From Mycoplasmatota bacterium (GTDB taxonomy: Bacteria > Bacillota_I > Bacilli_A > RF39 > UBA660): a stretch of 64,000 nucleotides of DNA. Shown one piece after another: positions 21,008 through 31,723 of this stretch. The stretch lies in contig JALFKQ010000035.1 in the NCBI GenBank assembly GCA_022774645.1, positions 89,277 through 153,276 on the forward strand. The letters are read 5' to 3'. Within the stretch, counting starts at the first letter, position 1. The number at the start of each line of letters is the position of its first letter. The notes below the pieces were generated by a model. The model was not told the origin of the DNA. It did no database searches and worked only from the letters and a program-made list of their open reading frames with translations. The position numbers and the translations under genes were made by a program.

Positions 21008-21747
21008 TGATTGATACACATGCTCACATATTAAGTGAGTTTTATGACAACATAGATGAGTTAATAGAAGAGTTAAAAAGCAAAGAAATAATAAAAGTAA
21101 TAAATTGTGCAGATTCAGTAGAAACATCAAAAGAAGTATTAAATATATATACAAAATATGAAGGATATCTTTTACCAGCAGTAGGTATTCATCCTGAAAA
21201 TATAGAAAATGCAAATATAAGTGCAATAGAAGAATTAATAAAAAATAATAAGGTATTTGCCGTTGGTGAAATAGGTTTAGATTATCATTATAACGATGAA
21301 AATAAAAAAGAACAAAGAGAATATTTTATAAAACAATTAGATCTTGCAATCAAATATGATTTGCCTGTAATAATTCATATAAGAGAAGCAATGCAAGAAT
21401 GTTTTGATATACTTAAAACAAGAAAAAACAGAGGAATAATACATTGTTTCAGTGGAAGTACTGAAATGGCAAGAGAATATATAAAACTAGGATATAAGCT
21501 TGGAATAGGAGGAGTATTAACTTTTAAAAATTCTAAATTATATGAAGTAATAGAAAAAATAGATTTAAAAGATATAGTATTAGAAACAGATAGTCCATTC
21601 TTGAGCCCGGAACCATATAGAGGAAAGAAAAATAAACCTTCAAATGTATTCTATGTTGCAAAAAGGATTGCAGAAATCAAGAATATATCAATAGAAGAAG
21701 TAATAAACACAACAACTAAAACAGCTAGTCAAATTTTTGACATTTAA
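21007..21747 (+). CDS. tatD: TatD family hydrolase
   Basis: MIDTHAHILSEFY, VGIHPEN, GEIGLDYHY, HCFSG, LETDSPFLSPEPYRG. Confidence 0.95.
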   Translation: MIDTHAHILSEFYDNIDELIEELKSKEIIKVINCADSVETSKEVLNIYTKYEGYLLPAVGIHPENIENANISAIEELIKNNKVFAVGEIGLDYHYNDENKKEQREYFIKQLDLAIKYDLPVIIHIREAMQECFDILKTRKNRGIIHCFSGSTEMAREYIKLGYKLGIGGVLTFKNSKLYEVIEKIDLKDIVLETDSPFLSPEPYRGKKNKPSNVFYVAKRIAEIKNISIEEVINTTTKTASQIFDI

Positions 21748-21784
21748 TAATACTTATTATATAATTTATTTAGGAGTAAGTATT

Positions 21785-22339
21785 ATGAAAAAGTATATTA
21801 GAAGTAGAATATTTATGACTATAAAAACTTTTATAGCAATTATAATGATTTTATTTATTGGAAAAGAAACATATGAAAATAAATCATTATCAGTTTCAAT
21901 GAACACAAATTTAAATAAGTCAATAGATAAAAAAATAATACAAAATACTCAAAATGAGTTATATAAAGAAGGACTATATAATCCACTATATACATTCACA
22001 GGAGAACTTACAGGTTATGCTGGAGATTGTCCACTATGTTCTGGATATTTAGCTTGTCCTCCAAGAACAAATGTACTAAAAGAAGGCATATATTATAATG
22101 ATAAAACATATGGAACAGTAAGAATCGTGGCAAGCAGTAAGAATTATCCTTGTGGAACAATATTAAAATTTAATGTTAATAAATTATCAGATGAACCAAT
22201 AGTAGCAATTGTTTTAGATAGAGGAGTAAGTGGAAATGTTATTGATTTACTTACAACATCAGAAGACCATGCAATTAAAAGTATAGGAAGAGTTAAAAAC
22301 TTAGAGTTTGAAGTATTAAGAAAAGGATGGAAAAAATGA
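21785..22339 (+). CDS. 3D-domain (YabE/YuiC-like) cell-wall protein
   Basis: N-terminal TM; TGYAGDCPLCSGYLACPP...VASSKNYPCGTILKF...IVLDRGVSGNVIDLL. Confidence 0.8.
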   Translation: MKKYIRSRIFMTIKTFIAIIMILFIGKETYENKSLSVSMNTNLNKSIDKKIIQNTQNELYKEGLYNPLYTFTGELTGYAGDCPLCSGYLACPPRTNVLKEGIYYNDKTYGTVRIVASSKNYPCGTILKFNVNKLSDEPIVAIVLDRGVSGNVIDLLTTSEDHAIKSIGRVKNLEFEVLRKGWKK

Positions 22340-23124
22340 GAGATTTTGATTATAAAAAATCGTTAGGTCAAAATTTTTTAAAAGATCAAAATATTATTAA
22401 TAAGATATCTGATTCAATAAATCCATCAAAAGAAGATTTAATTATAGAAATTGGTCCAGGAGCAGGAGCACTAACAAAAGAGCTAGTAAAAAAGAACTGT
22501 GATGTAATATGTTTTGAAATAGATACAAGATTAGAAGAAAAATTGAATAAAATAAAAGATAGTAATAGTAATTTTAAAGTGGTATTTCATGATTTTTTAA
22601 AAGTGGATATAAGCAAATACATAGATACAAGTAAGTATAAGAATATTTATTATGTTGGAAATTTGCCATATTATATAACAACAGCAATAATTAATAAAAT
22701 TGTTAATGAATCTAATCCTTACGAAATAACAATTATGGTACAAAAAGAGGTAGCAGAAAGATTTGCAGCTAAGCCAAATACCAGGGAATATGGATCAATA
22801 TCAGTCTTTTTACAATATAATTTTGATATAGAAACAGTATGTATTGTTAATAAAAATTGTTTTGAGCCAATACCGAAAGTTGATAGTGCTGTAATAAAAT
22901 TAAAAACAACAAATAAGTATCAAAAAACAGTAAAAAACGAAGTAAAACTATATAAATTAATAAAGGATTCATTCACTTATAAAAGAAAAAATCTTAGAAA
23001 TAATCTAAAAAATTACAATCAAGCAAAAATAGAAGAAATACTAAAAAAATATGATAAAGATTTAACAGCAAGAGCTGAATCTTTAAGGATAGAGGAATTT
23101 ATAGATATATCGAACAATATATAA
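22336..23124 (+). CDS. ksgA: 16S rRNA (adenine1518/1519-N6)-dimethyltransferase
   Basis: KKSLGQNFLKD, IEIGPGAGALTKEL, GNLPYYITTAII. Confidence 0.97.
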   Translation: MRDFDYKKSLGQNFLKDQNIINKISDSINPSKEDLIIEIGPGAGALTKELVKKNCDVICFEIDTRLEEKLNKIKDSNSNFKVVFHDFLKVDISKYIDTSKYKNIYYVGNLPYYITTAIINKIVNESNPYEITIMVQKEVAERFAAKPNTREYGSISVFLQYNFDIETVCIVNKNCFEPIPKVDSAVIKLKTTNKYQKTVKNEVKLYKLIKDSFTYKRKNLRNNLKNYNQAKIEEILKKYDKDLTARAESLRIEEFIDISNNI

Positions 23125-23134
23125 TACAAAATAG

Positions 23135-23160
23135 AGAACAAACCAAATTGTTCTTTTTTT
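23135..23160 (+). terminator. Intrinsic terminator after ksgA
   Basis: AGAACAA-accaaa-TTGTTCT plus T tract. Confidence 0.6.
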
Positions 23161-23204
23161 ATGCATATTTTTATAAAAAAAATATACATTTAATTAGGGG
23201 GATT

Positions 23205-23960
23205 ATGCTAAAAATAGGTGACTATGTTACAAGAAAAAAGTATGGAAATGATATTCTATTTAAAATAGATAAAATAGAAAATAATACAATTTATCTTAAA
23301 GGAGTAGATGTAAGGTTATATGCTGATTCAGAAAAAGAGGATCTAATTTTGTCTTCTATAAGTAAAAAAAAAGAAAATTTTGAGACAATAAGGCAATTAA
23401 ATATAAAAGATTTTTTTTATATTCCAGGTACAATACTGCATTTAGACTCTGATCAAGAATATATAGACAAGTGTAATGAATATTATAAATCACAAAAAAT
23501 AAAAGCATATTCATATAAATTTGCTGAAAAAGATTTCAAAAATAATGTTAATAACTTGTTAAAAAAACACAATCCTAATATTTTGGTAATAACAGGGCAT
23601 GATGCTTACTATAAAAAAAGAAAAAATAATGAGAATTATAAAAACAGTAAATATTTTATAGAAACAGTGAAAGAAGCAAGAAAAATAAAAAATGAAAATG
23701 AACTATTAATAGTAGCCGGAGCATGTCAAAGTGATTTTATTTCATTGATAAAATCAGGTGCAACTTATGCTTCAAGCCCAAGTCATGTGAATATACATGC
23801 ATTAGATCCAGCAATAATAGCATCAGGATTAGCACTAACAGATAAAAATGAACAAATAAATTTAGAAGAAATCATAAATAAAACGAAATACAAAAGTGAC
23901 GGAATAGGGGGAATAAAATCAAGAGGTATGATGGTTACAGCATATCCAAGAAAGGAATAA
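23205..23960 (+). CDS. yabG: Sporulation peptidase YabG
   Basis: IGDYVTRKKYGNDILFKI; LVITGHDAYYK; VVAGACQSDFISLIKSGATYASSPSHVNIHALDPA. Start moved from 23148 because the upstream part overlaps the ksgA terminator. Confidence 0.93.
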   Translation: MLKIGDYVTRKKYGNDILFKIDKIENNTIYLKGVDVRLYADSEKEDLILSSISKKKENFETIRQLNIKDFFYIPGTILHLDSDQEYIDKCNEYYKSQKIKAYSYKFAEKDFKNNVNNLLKKHNPNILVITGHDAYYKKRKNNENYKNSKYFIETVKEARKIKNENELLIVAGACQSDFISLIKSGATYASSPSHVNIHALDPAIIASGLALTDKNEQINLEEIINKTKYKSDGIGGIKSRGMMVTAYPRKE

Positions 23961-23961
23961 A

Positions 23962-24174
23962 ATGAATATAAATAAAATAAAAGAAGAAATATTTAAATTA
24001 AAAGATGAAAAGTTAAAAATTAAAGTAATAATGAGAAGAAATAAATTTGAATATTTAGAAGGAAAAATAAAAAGTTTTCACCCAAATATTTTTACAATTG
24101 AAACTAATAAAGGATTAAAATCATTTACTTATTCAGATATAGCAACAAATTCAGTTATCATAAGCAAAATTTAG
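23962..24174 (+). CDS. veg: Veg family protein
   Basis: KVIMRRNKFEYLEGKIKSFHPNIFTIETNKGLKSFTYSDIATNSVIIS; follows yabG. Confidence 0.85.
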   Translation: MNINKIKEEIFKLKDEKLKIKVIMRRNKFEYLEGKIKSFHPNIFTIETNKGLKSFTYSDIATNSVIISKI

Positions 24175-24241
24175 TTAAAAATATTGAAAAGAATAAGCAT
24201 TTATAATATAATTATATTATCTAATTATTAAGGAGGAAGTC

Positions 24242-24529
24242 ATGAAAATTACAGATGTAAAAGTAAAATTAGAAAACAAAGATAATAATTTAAGAGGAAA
24301 AGCAACAGTTACAATAGATGACGCAATTGCAATTCATGATATTAGAATCTTAGAAGGGTTAAACGGTTTATATTTAGGAATGCCTAGTCGTAAGCTTCCA
24401 AACGGTAAATATGTTGATATTGCTCACCCAATCAATTCAGAAACAAGAGCAGAATTTGAAAAAGCTATTTATGAAGAATACGAAAAGGAACTAGAAAGAA
24501 AGAAAAATTCAGAAGAATCTGAAGAATAA
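24242..24529 (+). CDS. spoVG: Septation/RNA-binding regulator SpoVG
   Basis: MKITDVKVKL...ATVTIDDAIAIHDIRILEGLNGLYLGMPSRKLPNGKYVDIAHPINSETR. Confidence 0.97.
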   Translation: MKITDVKVKLENKDNNLRGKATVTIDDAIAIHDIRILEGLNGLYLGMPSRKLPNGKYVDIAHPINSETRAEFEKAIYEEYEKELERKKNSEESEE

Positions 24530-24540
24530 TCTGAACAAGA

Positions 24541-24563
24541 AAGACTACATAGTAGTCTTTTTT
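24541..24563 (+). terminator. Intrinsic terminator after spoVG
   Basis: AAGACTAC-ata-GTAGTCTT plus T tract. Confidence 0.65.
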
Positions 24564-24609
24564 CATAGTTTAAAATATTTAAACATATATTTAAATGGAG
24601 GAATAAACT

Positions 24610-24897
24610 ATGGATAAAAAAGATATTACAGATACATTCAATCATATAATAACAATAACAGAAAGAAAAACGATAATACTATCAGGGATAAAAAAATTAA
24701 ATAGTTTTGATGACACAGAATTTTTTGTAGACAGTATTATGGGGCCAATAATAATTAAAGGAGAAAATTTAGAATTATTAAAACTAGATACTTTTCAAGG
24801 TAACTTATCAATAAAAGGAAAAATATTTTCAGTAATGTATTTAGATGACAATAAAAAAATAAAAGCAGAAAGTATAATGTCAAGGTTATTTAAATAA
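24610..24897 (+). CDS. yabP: Sporulation protein YabP
   Basis: HIITITERKTIILSGIKKLNSFDDTEFFVDSIMGPIIIKGENLELLKLD. Confidence 0.88.
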   Translation: MDKKDITDTFNHIITITERKTIILSGIKKLNSFDDTEFFVDSIMGPIIIKGENLELLKLDTFQGNLSIKGKIFSVMYLDDNKKIKAESIMSRLFK

Positions 24898-25169
24898 TGA
24901 CTTTAAAAGAACAAATATTATCATTTATTTTTTCTTTTTTAGCTGGAATTATAATTCAATTAATATATAAATTTTCTTACAAATATATTTATAATGTAAA
25001 AAAAATATATACTTTTTTAAATTCTTTGCTACTTTTCACAAATATAACACTTATATATTTTAAAATATTCTATTATATCAATGGAGGAATAATAAATATT
25101 TATTTTTTATTGATTACAGTTTTAACATTTCTATACTTAAATAACAAAAAATTTACAAAAAAAATGTAA
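24897..25169 (+). CDS. yabQ: Spore cortex biosynthesis protein YabQ (short)
   Basis: Multi-TM 90-aa protein overlapping the yabP stop, upstream of divIC. Confidence 0.65.
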   Translation: MTLKEQILSFIFSFLAGIIIQLIYKFSYKYIYNVKKIYTFLNSLLLFTNITLIYFKIFYYINGGIINIYFLLITVLTFLYLNNKKFTKKM

Positions 25170-25236
25170 AAAAAAGTGTTATTAATTGTAATTACTATTT
25201 GATAAAGTTATAATTATAATAGAAAATGGGGTTAAT

Positions 25237-25527
25237 ATGAGAAAGGTAAGTCAAAAAACTAAGTTTAGAGTGACTTTTTTAACAATAGGGTTTATAATAT
25301 CTATTGTGATTTTTGGGTCTACTTTATTTTCTTATTTATCTCAAATAAATAGTAATAAAAATGAAATAGCAACTTTACAAAAAAAATATAGTGAGGAATT
25401 AGAATTAGAGGAAGATTATAAAAATCAAATAAATAAATTACAAGATCCAGAATATGTAGCTAGAAGAATAAGAGAAAAGCATCTTTATTCTGGTAAGAAT
25501 GAAATAGTAATAAAAATTGAAGATTAG
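25237..25527 (+). CDS. divIC: Septum formation initiator DivIC/FtsL family
   Basis: TM + coiled coil + DPEYVARRIREKHLY. Confidence 0.88.
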   Translation: MRKVSQKTKFRVTFLTIGFIISIVIFGSTLFSYLSQINSNKNEIATLQKKYSEELELEEDYKNQINKLQDPEYVARRIREKHLYSGKNEIVIKIED

Positions 25528-25539
25528 GAAAGGCTTGAT

Positions 25540-26865
25540 ATGGAAGAAGTATATAATTTTATCAGAAAAGAAATAGGTCTTTCAGTAGGAGATACAATAG
25601 TCGTAGGTGTTTCTGGGGGACCTGACTCAATGGCACTACTATATATATTAAATGAATTTAAAAACAAAATGGATTTAAATATTGTTTGTGCTCATGTCAA
25701 TCATAATAAAAGAAAAGAAAGTGAACAAGAAAAAATAGATCTTGAAAATTATTGTAAACAAAATAATATAATATTTGAATATGTTAAAATAACTAAATGG
25801 GGTGACGATAATTTTCATAATGAAGCAAGAAGTGTAAGATACAATTTCTTTGAAGAGTTGGTTTTTAATTATCACGCAAAATACTTAATGACAGCTCATC
25901 AAGGAGATGACTTAATAGAAACAATTCTTATGAGAATAGTAAGAGGATCTACTTTAAAAGGATATAGCGGATTTAGTAGAATAGTGGACAAAGGTGCATA
26001 TAAAATAGTTAGACCTTTAATTACAGTTACAAAAGATGAAATAATGAAATTTGATGAACAAAACAATATTAAATTTGCAATAGATCAATCAAATAATGAA
26101 GATCATTATACAAGAAATAGATATAGACATACAGTATTACCATTCTTAAAACAAGAAGAGCCAAACATACATAAAAAATTTTTGAAGTTTAGTGAAACAT
26201 TGTTAAAGAATAGTAACTATATAGATTCGATTGCAAATAAAGAATTTAATAAAGTTTTTCAAAATGGAAATCTAGATATTGATAGATTTAAAGTACTTGA
26301 TAATGTAATACAAACAAAGATTATATATAACATATTAGAAAAAATATATGGAGATGACTTATTGATAATTGGTGATGCTCATGTTGATTTAATATTCGAC
26401 TTAATAATATCTAACAAATCAAATAGTATTGTACATTTACCAAATAATGTAATAGTGGTTAAATCATATAATGAACTAACATTTAGTTATGATGATGATG
26501 TTAATGATGAATATGAAATACAAATTGATGAATTAGTAAATCTGCCAAATGGAAAAATAATAGAAAAAGTAAATGAAACTAATGATACATCAAATTATAC
26601 AATAAGAATGAATAGCTCAGAAATAAGTTTGCCATTGTATGTCAGAAACAGAAGAGATGGGGACAAAATTAAATTAAAAGGGCTAAATGCACATAAAAAA
26701 GTAAACGAAATATTTATAAATGAAAAAATAAAAATGAAAGATAGAAACACTTGGCCAGTAGTACTTGATTCAAAAGACAATATAGTATGGCTTCCAGGAC
26801 TAAAAAAGTCAAATCTTGACAAGAAAATTACTGAAGAGTATGATATAATACTGAGATATTATTAG
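25540..26865 (+). CDS. tilS: tRNA(Ile)-lysidine synthase
   Basis: VGVSGGPDSMALLYIL PP-loop; AHVNHNKR; TAHQGDDLIETILMRIVRGS. Confidence 0.95.
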   Translation: MEEVYNFIRKEIGLSVGDTIVVGVSGGPDSMALLYILNEFKNKMDLNIVCAHVNHNKRKESEQEKIDLENYCKQNNIIFEYVKITKWGDDNFHNEARSVRYNFFEELVFNYHAKYLMTAHQGDDLIETILMRIVRGSTLKGYSGFSRIVDKGAYKIVRPLITVTKDEIMKFDEQNNIKFAIDQSNNEDHYTRNRYRHTVLPFLKQEEPNIHKKFLKFSETLLKNSNYIDSIANKEFNKVFQNGNLDIDRFKVLDNVIQTKIIYNILEKIYGDDLLIIGDAHVDLIFDLIISNKSNSIVHLPNNVIVVKSYNELTFSYDDDVNDEYEIQIDELVNLPNGKIIEKVNETNDTSNYTIRMNSSEISLPLYVRNRRDGDKIKLKGLNAHKKVNEIFINEKIKMKDRNTWPVVLDSKDNIVWLPGLKKSNLDKKITEEYDIILRYY

Positions 26866-26882
26866 AAGAAAGGAAAGAAACA

Positions 26883-28838
26883 ATGAATATAAAAAAGACT
26901 AAAAAAGGTATGAATTTAATGCCTTATGTAATACTAACAATAGTAGTACTAGGATCATATTTATTCTTAAATTCATTTAGTACAAAAGTAAATAAAATGG
27001 ACTATAATGAATTAACAAAAGAAATAGGAAATAATAATGTTAAAGAATTAACAGTAACTCCTAAAAATGCTGCAGGAGTTTATATATTAACAGGTAAATT
27101 AAATAATTATGGAAAGGGTGAAACATTTACAGTAACTATCCCTTATACAGATACAGTTATTTCATCAGTGTATGAACTAGCTGAAAGTAATAATTTAAAA
27201 GTACAAACAAACACTAATCCAGAAAATAGTGCTTGGTTAAATATAGTTATAAATATAGTACCAATTATAATATTTGGAGTACTTGCTTATGTAATGATAG
27301 CAAAACTAAGTAATAATGGTAAAGGTACATTTGATTTTAGTAAAAGTAGAGCTAAACTATCAGAAGATGGTGGAACTAAAACATTTAAAGATGTTGCTGG
27401 ATTAAAAGAAGAAAAAGAAGAAGTTCAAGAACTAATTGATTTCTTAAAGAATCCAAAGAAATTTACTAAAATGGGTGCTAGAATTCCAAAAGGAGTATTA
27501 TTAGTAGGTCCTCCAGGAACAGGTAAAACATTACTTGCAAAAGCAGTAGCAGGAGAAGCAAAAGTACCTTTCTTCTATATAAGTGGTAGTGATTTTGTAG
27601 AATTATTTGTAGGTGTTGGTGCTTCTCGTGTAAGAGACATGTTTAAACAAGCAAAACAAACTGCGCCATGCTTAATATTTATAGATGAAATAGATGCAGT
27701 AGGTCGTGAAAGAGGAACTGGACTTGGCGGTGGACACGATGAAAGAGAGCAAACACTAAATCAATTGTTATCAGAAATGGATGGTTTTAGTGAAAATGAA
27801 GGAATCATAATTATAGCTGCAACAAATAGACCAGATGTATTAGATCCAGCTTTATTAAGACCAGGAAGATTTGATAGACAAGTAACAGTTGGAAGACCAG
27901 ATGTTAAAGAAAGAGAAGAAATTTTAAAAGTTCATGCTAAAAATAAAATACTTGCTCCAAGTGTAAAGCTAAAACATATAGCTGAAAGAACACCGGGATA
28001 TTCAGGAGCAGATTTAGAAAATCTACTTAATGAAGCTGCATTACTTGCAGTAAGAAGAAACAAAGATGCAATTACAATGGATGAGATAGATGAAGCAAGT
28101 GACAGAGTTCTTATGGGACCAGCAAAAACTAGTAGAAAAGTAACAGAATATGAAAAGAAGATAGTTTCATATCACGAAGCTGGACACGCAGTTTCAGGAA
28201 TTGTTCTTCCAAATGGTGAAGAAGTACACAAGATAACAATTATTCCAAGAGGTATGGCAGGTGGATATACACAAATGCTTCCAAAAGAAGAAAGAACACT
28301 TGTATATACTAAGAAAGAGTTAGAAGAACAAATTATAACTTTATTATCAGGCCGTGTAAGTGAAGAAGTATTCTTAAATGAAATATCAACAGGAGCGAGT
28401 GACGACTTAAAGAGAGCAACAAAAATAGCTAGAAGTATGGTTACAGAATATGGTATGAGTTCACTTGGTGCTGTTCAATTAGAACATAGAAGTGAAAGCG
28501 TATTCTTAGGTAGAGATTATAATCAAACTAAAAATTTCTCAGATCAAGTAGCATTAGAAATAGATAAAGAAGTAAGAAAAATAATTGATGAATGCTATGC
28601 TCAAGCAAAAGAAATACTTAAAAAACATAAAAATTTAGTAGAAGTATTAGCAAAAGTTTTAGCTGAAAAAGAAACTTTAACAAAAGAAGAAATAGAAGAT
28701 ATTGTAGAAGCTAATAGCAATATTAAAATAAAAAAAGAAGAAAAAATTTCTGATGAAGATAAAGAAATTAAAGAAGTAGAAGAAAATAAAGAAGAAACAC
28801 CTAAGAAAACTAAAAAGCAAACTAAAACAGAAGAGTAG
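26883..28838 (+). CDS. ftsH: ATP-dependent zinc metalloprotease FtsH
   Basis: [47 protein letters not shown]. Confidence 0.98.
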   Translation: MNIKKTKKGMNLMPYVILTIVVLGSYLFLNSFSTKVNKMDYNELTKEIGNNNVKELTVTPKNAAGVYILTGKLNNYGKGETFTVTIPYTDTVISSVYELAESNNLKVQTNTNPENSAWLNIVINIVPIIIFGVLAYVMIAKLSNNGKGTFDFSKSRAKLSEDGGTKTFKDVAGLKEEKEEVQELIDFLKNPKKFTKMGARIPKGVLLVGPPGTGKTLLAKAVAGEAKVPFFYISGSDFVELFVGVGASRVRDMFKQAKQTAPCLIFIDEIDAVGRERGTGLGGGHDEREQTLNQLLSEMDGFSENEGIIIIAATNRPDVLDPALLRPGRFDRQVTVGRPDVKEREEILKVHAKNKILAPSVKLKHIAERTPGYSGADLENLLNEAALLAVRRNKDAITMDEIDEASDRVLMGPAKTSRKVTEYEKKIVSYHEAGHAVSGIVLPNGEEVHKITIIPRGMAGGYTQMLPKEERTLVYTKKELEEQIITLLSGRVSEEVFLNEISTGASDDLKRATKIARSMVTEYGMSSLGAVQLEHRSESVFLGRDYNQTKNFSDQVALEIDKEVRKIIDECYAQAKEILKKHKNLVEVLAKVLAEKETLTKEEIEDIVEANSNIKIKKEEKISDEDKEIKEVEENKEETPKKTKKQTKTEE

Positions 28839-28856
28839 AAATACTCTTCTTATTTT
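28829..28856 (+). terminator. Intrinsic terminator overlapping the ftsH stop
   Basis: AGAAGAGTA...TACTCTTCT hairpin. Confidence 0.55.
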
Positions 28857-28905
28857 GGTATAATATTGCCGAGTAGGAAAACTATGCAGTGAAAAGAGGG
28901 ATAAA

Positions 28906-29451
28906 ATGATATTATTTATAGATACTCATGATGAATTAATAACAATTGCCTTAAAAACAAAAGATAATCTATACATTAAAACACAAGAAAGTGAGTATTC
29001 TCATTCAATATACACAATGCCAATGATAGCAGCTGTATTTGATGAGAACAAACTTGATATAAAAGATTTAGAGAAAATAATAGTAGTTAATGGACCAGGA
29101 AGTTTTACAGGAATAAGAATTGGACTTAGTTCTGCTAAAACAATTGCCTATGCATTAAATATTAAAATAAATACTATTTCAAGTTTAATGGCATATTTAA
29201 TAAGCAGTGATATTAAGAAAGATAAAATGGCAATTATAGAGGATAATAAAGGTTACTATATTGCAGCAACAGATAAGGATAATAATATAATCTTAGATGA
29301 GCAATATGTAACTGAAAATAACTATAATTATACAGTTGTAGAACACAAATTAGATATAAAAAAAATAATAAATTATTTAAAAGACGCAGAAAGTGAAAAC
29401 CCACATTTTATAAAAGCAAATTACATTAAAAAGATAGAGGTGGAAAAATGA
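28906..29451 (+). CDS. tsaB: tRNA t6A biosynthesis protein TsaB
   Basis: YSHSIYTMP; VVNGPGSFTGIRIGLSSAK. Confidence 0.92.
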   Translation: MILFIDTHDELITIALKTKDNLYIKTQESEYSHSIYTMPMIAAVFDENKLDIKDLEKIIVVNGPGSFTGIRIGLSSAKTIAYALNIKINTISSLMAYLISSDIKKDKMAIIEDNKGYYIAATDKDNNIILDEQYVTENNYNYTVVEHKLDIKKIINYLKDAESENPHFIKANYIKKIEVEK

Positions 29452-29780
29452 TAGAAAAGGAAATATTATCAGATACAGATTCAGTGTATAACTATAAAGA
29501 CGGAGATACAGTATTAGGCTATCTAGAAATTAGATTAGTAGACGGTGTAATTGATATAATGAATCTATTTGTAAATGAGGAAAACAGAAAGCAAGGGATT
29601 GCAACTGCATTAATGGAAGAAATGTTTAAAAAAGAAAAATATAGTAGGATAATGTTAGAAGTAAATGAAAATAATATAGAAGCATTAAGACTATATAATA
29701 AATTAGGATTTAAAGAAATAAGCTTAAGAGACAGATATTATGGTGAAGACACAGCTATAATTATGGAGAAGGTGAAATAA
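29448..29780 (+). CDS. rimI: Ribosomal protein alanine acetyltransferase-like GNAT
   Basis: NLFVNEENRKQGIATALMEEM; LEVNENNIEALRLYNKLGFKEISLRDRYY; tsaB-rimI-tsaD order. Confidence 0.9.
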   Translation: MIEKEILSDTDSVYNYKDGDTVLGYLEIRLVDGVIDIMNLFVNEENRKQGIATALMEEMFKKEKYSRIMLEVNENNIEALRLYNKLGFKEISLRDRYYGEDTAIIMEKVK

Positions 29781-30784
29781 TGAAAGATGTTTATATCTTA
29801 GCAGTAGAATCTTCTTGTGATGAAACTAGTGTAAGTATTATTAAAAATGGTTATGAAGATATAGCAACAATTATCAATACTCAAATAGATGTTCATACAA
29901 AATATGGAGGAGTAGTTCCAGAAGTAGCAAGCCGTTTACATTTAGAAAATATTACAATGGTAATAAATGAATGTATGGAAAAAGCTAATATGAAATTTGA
30001 AGATATTGATGCATTTGCTTGTACTTATGCTCCTGGGCTTCTAGGAAGCTTACTAGTAGGTGTTGAAGCAACAAAAGCACTATCATATATATATAAGAAA
30101 CCATTTATAGCTGTTAATCATATGATGGGACATATATATGCCAATATGATAGGTAATCATTTAGAATATCCTTTATTATCATTAATAATTTCAGGAGGTC
30201 ATACTGATTTAATTTTAATGAAAAGTGAAGATTCATTTGAATATATAGGTCAAACATTAGATGATGCAATAGGAGAGGCATATGATAAAGTAGCAAGAAT
30301 ATTAAATTTGCCTTATCCAGGAGGACCAAATGTTGAAAAATATGCATTACAAGGAAATCCGACATATAAGATGCCAAATATATTAAATGACGATTCATTC
30401 AATTTTAGTTTTAGTGGTATAAAGAGCCATATAAATAATTTAGTCCACAATGAAAGACAAAGAGGTAATAAAGTTAATGAGTATGATATTGCTTCATCAT
30501 TTCAAACTTGTGTGACTAGTCATCTAGTTGATAAAACAAAGAAAGCATTATTAAAATATAACTTAAAAACATTACTTATAAGTGGTGGAGTAGCAAGTAA
30601 TACTTATATAAGAGAGTCACTAAAAGAAATGTGTGAAAGTATAGTGGTAGAAATGCATATGCCACCTAAAAAATATTGCACAGATAATGCCGCAATGATA
30701 GGTGCTGCAGCTTACATATTGTATAAAAATAAAAAATTTGCACCATTAAGTACAAATGCTATGAGCCATATAAACTTACAATAA
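29780..30784 (+). CDS. tsaD: tRNA t6A threonylcarbamoyltransferase TsaD
   Basis: ESSCDETSVSI; VVPEVASRLHLENI; NHMMGHIYAN; ISGGHTDLILM. Confidence 0.97.
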   Translation: MKDVYILAVESSCDETSVSIIKNGYEDIATIINTQIDVHTKYGGVVPEVASRLHLENITMVINECMEKANMKFEDIDAFACTYAPGLLGSLLVGVEATKALSYIYKKPFIAVNHMMGHIYANMIGNHLEYPLLSLIISGGHTDLILMKSEDSFEYIGQTLDDAIGEAYDKVARILNLPYPGGPNVEKYALQGNPTYKMPNILNDDSFNFSFSGIKSHINNLVHNERQRGNKVNEYDIASSFQTCVTSHLVDKTKKALLKYNLKTLLISGGVASNTYIRESLKEMCESIVVEMHMPPKKYCTDNAAMIGAAAYILYKNKKFAPLSTNAMSHINLQ

Positions 30785-30786
30785 AA

Positions 30787-30815
30787 AAATAATCATCTTT
30801 AAATGATTATTTTTT
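30787..30815. terminator. Bidirectional terminator between tsaD and the convergent gene
   Basis: AAATAATCAT-ctttaa-ATGATTATTT with A/T tracts. Confidence 0.65.
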
Positions 30816-31232
30816 TATTTTCTTATTAATTTCACTAACATTTTCGTGTATTGAAAGTAATACTAATGAAAATTCATATACAATTCTTAAAATTAAATTT
30901 CCACCAATTAGTACTAGCAAGAATAGAACAAAACTAGTTGAAATAAAACTAAAAGATGATAAAGTAGTAAATATAGCAAAAACTAAATAAGATACTTTTA
31001 ATATTGTTGTAATATACATTTTTTTGAATTTAACAAACTCATATAGTTTAGCCATAAATCCTTTGTAATTATTTTCATTCTTATCAGCAAAAACAGTGAA
31101 GTATAAACAAATACCGGCAACAATTGCAACAACTAATGAAATAATTGTCCACATACCAGCATTTTGTAAACTAGAGACTCCAGAATTACCGAAATAAGAA
31201 TCAATGTCACTTCCATATGCATTTCCGTACAT
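30807..31232 (-). CDS. DUF4282-like membrane protein
   Basis: FVKFKKMYITTILKVSYLVF...LILRIVYEFSLVLLSIHENVSEINKK; SD AGGAGG upstream of MYGNAYG. Confidence 0.55.
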   Translation of the reverse strand: MYGNAYGSDIDSYFGNSGVSSLQNAGMWTIISLVVAIVAGICLYFTVFADKNENNYKGFMAKLYEFVKFKKMYITTILKVSYLVFAIFTTLSSFSFISTSFVLFLLVLIGGNLILRIVYEFSLVLLSIHENVSEINKKIKK

Positions 31233-31276
31233 AAAGCACCTCCTTTTCTGTAAATATACTAACATATTATTAACAA

Positions 31277-31723
31277 TTAATAAATATTAGAAGTATTCTT
31301 TTTAAAAACAAATAATTTGCTTAAAACATAATTAGCAACAGTTACAACGATTTGAACAACTAATTTCATAATTTTATCATTTAAATGTAATAGAGTGACA
31401 AATATAAACATAATACCCATATCCATAAGTAAAGTTGCTATTCTAGAACCATAAAAACTAGCTGCCTCTTTTAATTTGTTTTCATTGTTACTTTTAAAAA
31501 CAAATATTCTATTAGCAAAATAGGCAAAAGTTACAGCACATATCCAAGAAATAATATTAGCTGCTTGAAGTTGATACCATATATCAGGACTTAAAAAAGT
31601 CAAAATACATAAATAATAACTTCCTAGACTCACAACAGTAGTAAGTCCACCAACTATTAAATAATTAATTATCTCTTCATATTTCTTATAAAGTTTTAAA
31701 CATTTTTTCCACACTTTTTTCAT
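31277..31723 (-). CDS. GtrA family membrane protein
   Basis: INYLIVGGLTTVVSLGSYYL...AVTFAYFANRIFVFKS four-TM GtrA pattern. Confidence 0.9.
   Translation of the reverse strand: MKKVWKKCLKLYKKYEEIINYLIVGGLTTVVSLGSYYLCILTFLSPDIWYQLQAANIISWICAVTFAYFANRIFVFKSNNENKLKEAASFYGSRIATLLMDMGIMFIFVTLLHLNDKIMKLVVQIVVTVANYVLSKLFVFKKNTSNIY

Noticed and set aside
23148-23204. N-terminal extension of YabG in the ORF track (MFFFYAYFYKKNIHLIRGI)
   Set aside because: Overlaps the ksgA terminator; good SD (AGGGGG) precedes the ATG at 23205.
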